Below, piece by piece: positions 38,668 to 39,007 of a DNA stretch of 39,007 nt. A program made the position numbers and the translations under genes. The notes under the pieces are model-generated. The model was given only the letters and a program-made list of their open reading frames with translations. It had not been told where the DNA came from and searched no databases. How positions within the stretch are numbered: position 1 is the first letter of the stretch; every line of letters begins with the position of its first letter. The stretch comes from Paenibacillus cellulosilyticus (GTDB lineage: Bacteria; Bacillota; Bacilli; Paenibacillales; Paenibacillaceae): positions 1 to 39,007 of the forward strand of contig NZ_QGTQ01000044.1 of NCBI RefSeq assembly GCF_003182255.1, read 5' to 3'.

Positions 38668-38684
38668 TACGTCATATAGACGTA
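38668..38684. promoter_or_regulatory. Operator palindrome 1
   Basis: TACGTC-ATATA-GACGTA, perfect 6-bp arms with 5-bp spacer. It overlaps the promoter region of the minus-strand operon, so binding would repress it. Confidence 0.72.
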
Positions 38685-38700
38685 AGAGATGACTGATTTA

Positions 38701-38717
38701 TACGTCTAATTGACGTA
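38701..38717. promoter_or_regulatory. Operator palindrome 2
   Basis: TACGTC-TAATT-GACGTA, perfect arms identical to operator 1. Its centre is 33 bp from that of operator 1, about three helical turns, so a cooperative dimer pair could bind the same face. Confidence 0.72.
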
Positions 38718-38733
38718 GATTTTTGCCGTGGAA

Positions 38734-38797
38734 TTGGTGCCGTGTTTGGTGCCTAGAAAACGGTGCCGTAAAAGCAATTGGTGCCGCGATGGTGCCG
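38734..38797. repeat. GGTGCC repeat cluster
   Basis: Five GGTGCC copies, most of the form (T/A)(T/C)GGTGCCG, at 38734-38742, 38746-38754, 38760-38768, 38778-38786 and 38789-38797. All are on the plus strand in a gene-free stretch. Spacing is 11-18 bp. The TGCCG core is shared with the iteron-like repeats at 11701-11804. It may be a binding array or second origin-like element. Confidence 0.55.
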
Positions 38798-38866
38798 AAA
38801 TGAGAATTCAAGTTCGTGGATGATTGTGGACAATCGGGGAATGCGAAAGGGAATTTGTTGTTTTCA

Positions 38867-38895
38867 TTGAGGATTAGTAGCTAATCATGTATGAT
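38867..38895 (+). promoter_or_regulatory. Predicted plus-strand promoter at right end
   Basis: TTGAGG (38867-38872), exactly 17 bp, TATGAT (38890-38895). The spacer contains a perfect GATTAG-TAG-CTAATC palindrome that could be an operator. Possibly the early promoter in a circular genome. Confidence 0.6.
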
Positions 38896-38901
38896 AGTAA
38901 A

Positions 38902-38990
38902 CAGGGAAATAAATATATGTGATGTTAAACCCACTCGGAATATTATCGCTGGAAGCCTTGATTTTACTGGGCTTCCAGCGCTTTTTATTT
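38902..38990 (+). ncRNA. Predicted short leader RNA ending in a terminator
   Basis: Transcription from the promoter at 38867-38895 would start near 38902 and meet the terminator at 38947-38990, giving about 88 nt without an ORF. It may be a small RNA or an attenuated leader of the early operon. No direct evidence of expression. Confidence 0.4.
38947..38990 (+). terminator. Strong right-end terminator
   Basis: CGCTGGAAGCC (38947-38957), 12-nt loop, GGCTTCCAGCG (38970-38980): an 11-bp perfect stem followed by CTTTTTATTT. Confidence 0.9.
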
Positions 38991-39007
38991 GTAAGTAGAA
39001 CGGGAAT

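Larger units (their letters stand above)
38798..39007. other. Gene-free right-end control region
   Basis: No ORF of useful length was found. The region holds GATTGT-GG-ACAATC (38822-38835, a perfect palindrome), a predicted promoter (38867-38895) overlapping GATTAG-TAG-CTAATC (38872-38886), and a strong terminator (38947-38990). The last bases lead toward the pentapeptide gene if the genome is circular. Confidence 0.5.

Overview
The window is a phage genome or most of one, probably a podovirus-type (short-tailed) temperate-derived phage of a Bacillota host, most likely Paenibacillus or a relative. The evidence for the host is GGAGG-type ribosome binding sites with frequent GTG and TTG starts, Bacillota phage families (YopX, YolD, XhlA, a DUF6906-like short protein), a B. 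subtilis-type LexA box, and a capsid-scaffold N-terminus carrying the LNLQLFA motif that the Bacillota protease Prp cuts in other phages. No cellular housekeeping gene, tRNA or rRNA gene was seen. Position 1 lies inside a pentapeptide-repeat gene made of near-perfect 15-bp repeats, so the left edge may be an assembly break in a circularly permuted genome.

Layout. 1-13,650 (+ strand): early genes. They include a pentapeptide-repeat protein, a DUF2800 Cas4-like nuclease, a DUF2815 ssDNA-binding protein, MazG-like and YopX proteins, family A DNA polymerase, several small unknown genes, an unusual cytosine-C5 methyltransferase, a VapE-type primase-helicase, an iteron-rich gap that looks like a replication origin (about 11,700-12,017), a VRR-NUC nuclease and an SNF2 helicase. 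13,676-14,813: a short DUF6906-like gene, a sigma/ArpU-like helix-turn-helix regulator, an unknown gene, then an operator, a promoter and a terminator in front of the late genes.

14,814-24,237: terminase small and large subunits, DUF3310, a YolD gene behind a LexA box, small zinc-ribbon and membrane proteins, portal, four small accessory genes including a DUF2829 (Tad2-type) protein, a hairpin-rich leader, scaffold, a decoration-like protein, major capsid protein and a second small head protein. 24,301-27,370: a tailspike and a membrane acyltransferase, the latter with its own promoter and terminators. 27,467-28,162: a head-tail adaptor.

28,163-29,719: a minus-strand cassette holding a ribbon-helix-helix (RHH) repressor, an 88-aa ORF and a Bro-N antirepressor. 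It has its own promoter and terminator, and a predicted small RNA is encoded on the opposite strand. The arrangement strongly recalls the immI (arc/sar/ant) region of phage P22. 29,729-38,134: a P22 gp10-like tail protein, a fibre or needle-like protein, two large probable ejection proteins, an XhlA-like protein, a holin and a GH25 endolysin. 38,194-39,007: a terminator, two small minus-strand genes, and a gene-free control region with paired operators, GGTGCC repeats and a promoter-terminator unit.

How the parts fit. The early block copies and repairs DNA and may evade host defence. A small regulator probably switches on the late promoter at about 14,680. The late block packages DNA, builds the virion and lyses the cell. 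A TACGTC-N5-GACGTA-type palindrome occurs both at the late promoter and at the right-end minus operon, suggesting one regulator controls both. No integrase and no CI-like repressor were found, although an antirepressor is present.
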